Assembly (NCBI GenBank): GCA_943914405.1
Contig: CALUBX010000277.1
Span: 1-6,210, forward strand
Reading direction: 5' to 3'
Length of the DNA stretch: 6,210 nucleotides
From: an uncultured Hyphomicrobiales bacterium
GTDB lineage: Bacteria > Pseudomonadota > Alphaproteobacteria > Rhizobiales > Rhizobiaceae
Each line of letters opens with the position of its first letter. Position 1 is the stretch's first letter. The notes below the pieces were generated by a model that saw nothing but the letters and a program-made list of their open reading frames with translations, did no database searches and had not been told where the DNA came from. Shown here piece after piece: positions 6,143-6,210 of the stretch. A program made the translations under genes and the position numbers.

Positions 6143-6172
6143 AGTATATGCGCGACGCATATACCATATACT
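6143..6172 (-). promoter_or_regulatory. Operator-like palindrome copy 2 and native -10 of the DUF417 gene
   Basis: GTATATGCG (6144-6152) and CGCATATAC (6156-6164) are perfect 9-bp arms around CGA. The core is TATATG-N7-CATATA at 6145-6163, as at 1162-1180. A further CATATACT at 6165-6172 pairs with AGTATATG at 6143-6150, making a nested outer dyad. On the minus strand TATACT (complement of 6143-6148) is an excellent -10 and begins at the third base of an arm, the same register as in front of the hydrolase-OsmC gene. No good -35 is seen, so binding here should block or tune transcription. Confidence 0.65.
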
Positions 6173-6191
6173 AATAAGGGCACTGTTGCAA
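6163..6191 (-). promoter_or_regulatory. Possible IS26-derived hybrid promoter for the DUF417 gene
   Basis: The IS26 end contains TTGCAA (6186-6191), known to act as an outward -35 in other IS26 insertions. On the minus strand it is followed, 17 bases later, by TATGGT (6163-6168) as a -10 (4/6 match). Transcription would run through or from the operator into the DUF417 gene. Strength cannot be judged from sequence. Confidence 0.4.
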
Positions 6192-6210
6192 ATAGTCGGT
6201 GGTGATAAAC
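6179..6210 (+). mobile_element. Left end of IS26 (IS6 family)
   Basis: The 14-bp terminal inverted repeat GGCACTGTTGCAAA (6179-6192) is followed by 18 bases that match the recalled IS26 left end (TAGTCGGTGGTGATAAAC). The transposase gene would begin about 30 bases beyond the window and read rightward. The flanking CTAATAAG (6171-6178) would be one copy of the 8-bp target duplication if this was a simple transposition. IS15-delta variants share this end and cannot be excluded. The element marks the window as part of a mobile, probably plasmid or island, context. Confidence 0.9.

Noticed and set aside
1..6210. CRISPR arrays, tRNA, rRNA or riboswitches
   Set aside because: No regularly spaced repeats, cloverleaf or conserved RNA motif was seen on either strand.

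Overview
The window is GC-rich proteobacterial DNA. It carries a compact set of redox-defence genes, and its right edge is the first 32 bases of an IS26 (IS6 family) element. Codon use and protein character look alphaproteobacterial or betaproteobacterial. IS26 is mostly found on resistance plasmids of gamma-proteobacteria, so the cargo may have been captured from a GC-rich donor and now sit on a plasmid or island. The host species cannot be fixed from the sequence.

Layout, left to right. Positions 1-177 are non-coding as far as can be seen, apart from a small palindrome. A LysR-type regulator is on the minus strand (178-1053). A divergent control region of about 230 bp follows, then a plus-strand operon of three genes: an alpha/beta-hydrolase fused to an OsmC domain (1282-2514), methionine sulfoxide reductase A (2547-3110) and a zinc-less MDR-superfamily oxidoreductase (3110-4135). 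The operon probably ends at a hairpin plus T-run at about 4127-4156. A gene-poor stretch comes next, ending in a short minus-strand remnant that looks like the C-terminal helix-turn-helix of a serine recombinase (4401-4529). The remaining genes are on the minus strand: a MarR-family regulator with a cysteine-rich tail (4532-5071), a 5'-truncated ribose-5-phosphate isomerase A remnant (5343-5583), and a DUF417/YkgB (RclC-like) membrane protein (5584-6072). The promoter region of the last gene is cut at 6179 by IS26.

How the genes may work together: OsmC domains reduce peroxides, MsrA repairs oxidised methionine, MDR enzymes reduce quinones or reactive carbonyls with NADPH, and the RclC family belongs to the reactive-chlorine resistance locus of E. 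coli. Together they suggest defence against hypochlorous acid, peroxide or electrophiles. This is inference from family membership.

The most interesting signal is regulatory. The same 19-bp palindrome, TATATG-N7-CATATA, lies in front of both the hydrolase-OsmC operon (1162-1180) and the DUF417 gene (6145-6163). In each case its right arm overlaps the predicted -10 box in the same register. A related, looser copy overlaps the marR promoter, and a further half-site forms the predicted lysR -10. This points to one regulon under a single local regulator, most simply the MarR protein acting as an autoregulated repressor. The marR transcript also looks leaderless, and IS26 may supply the doxX-like gene with a hybrid promoter whose -10 overlaps the operator.
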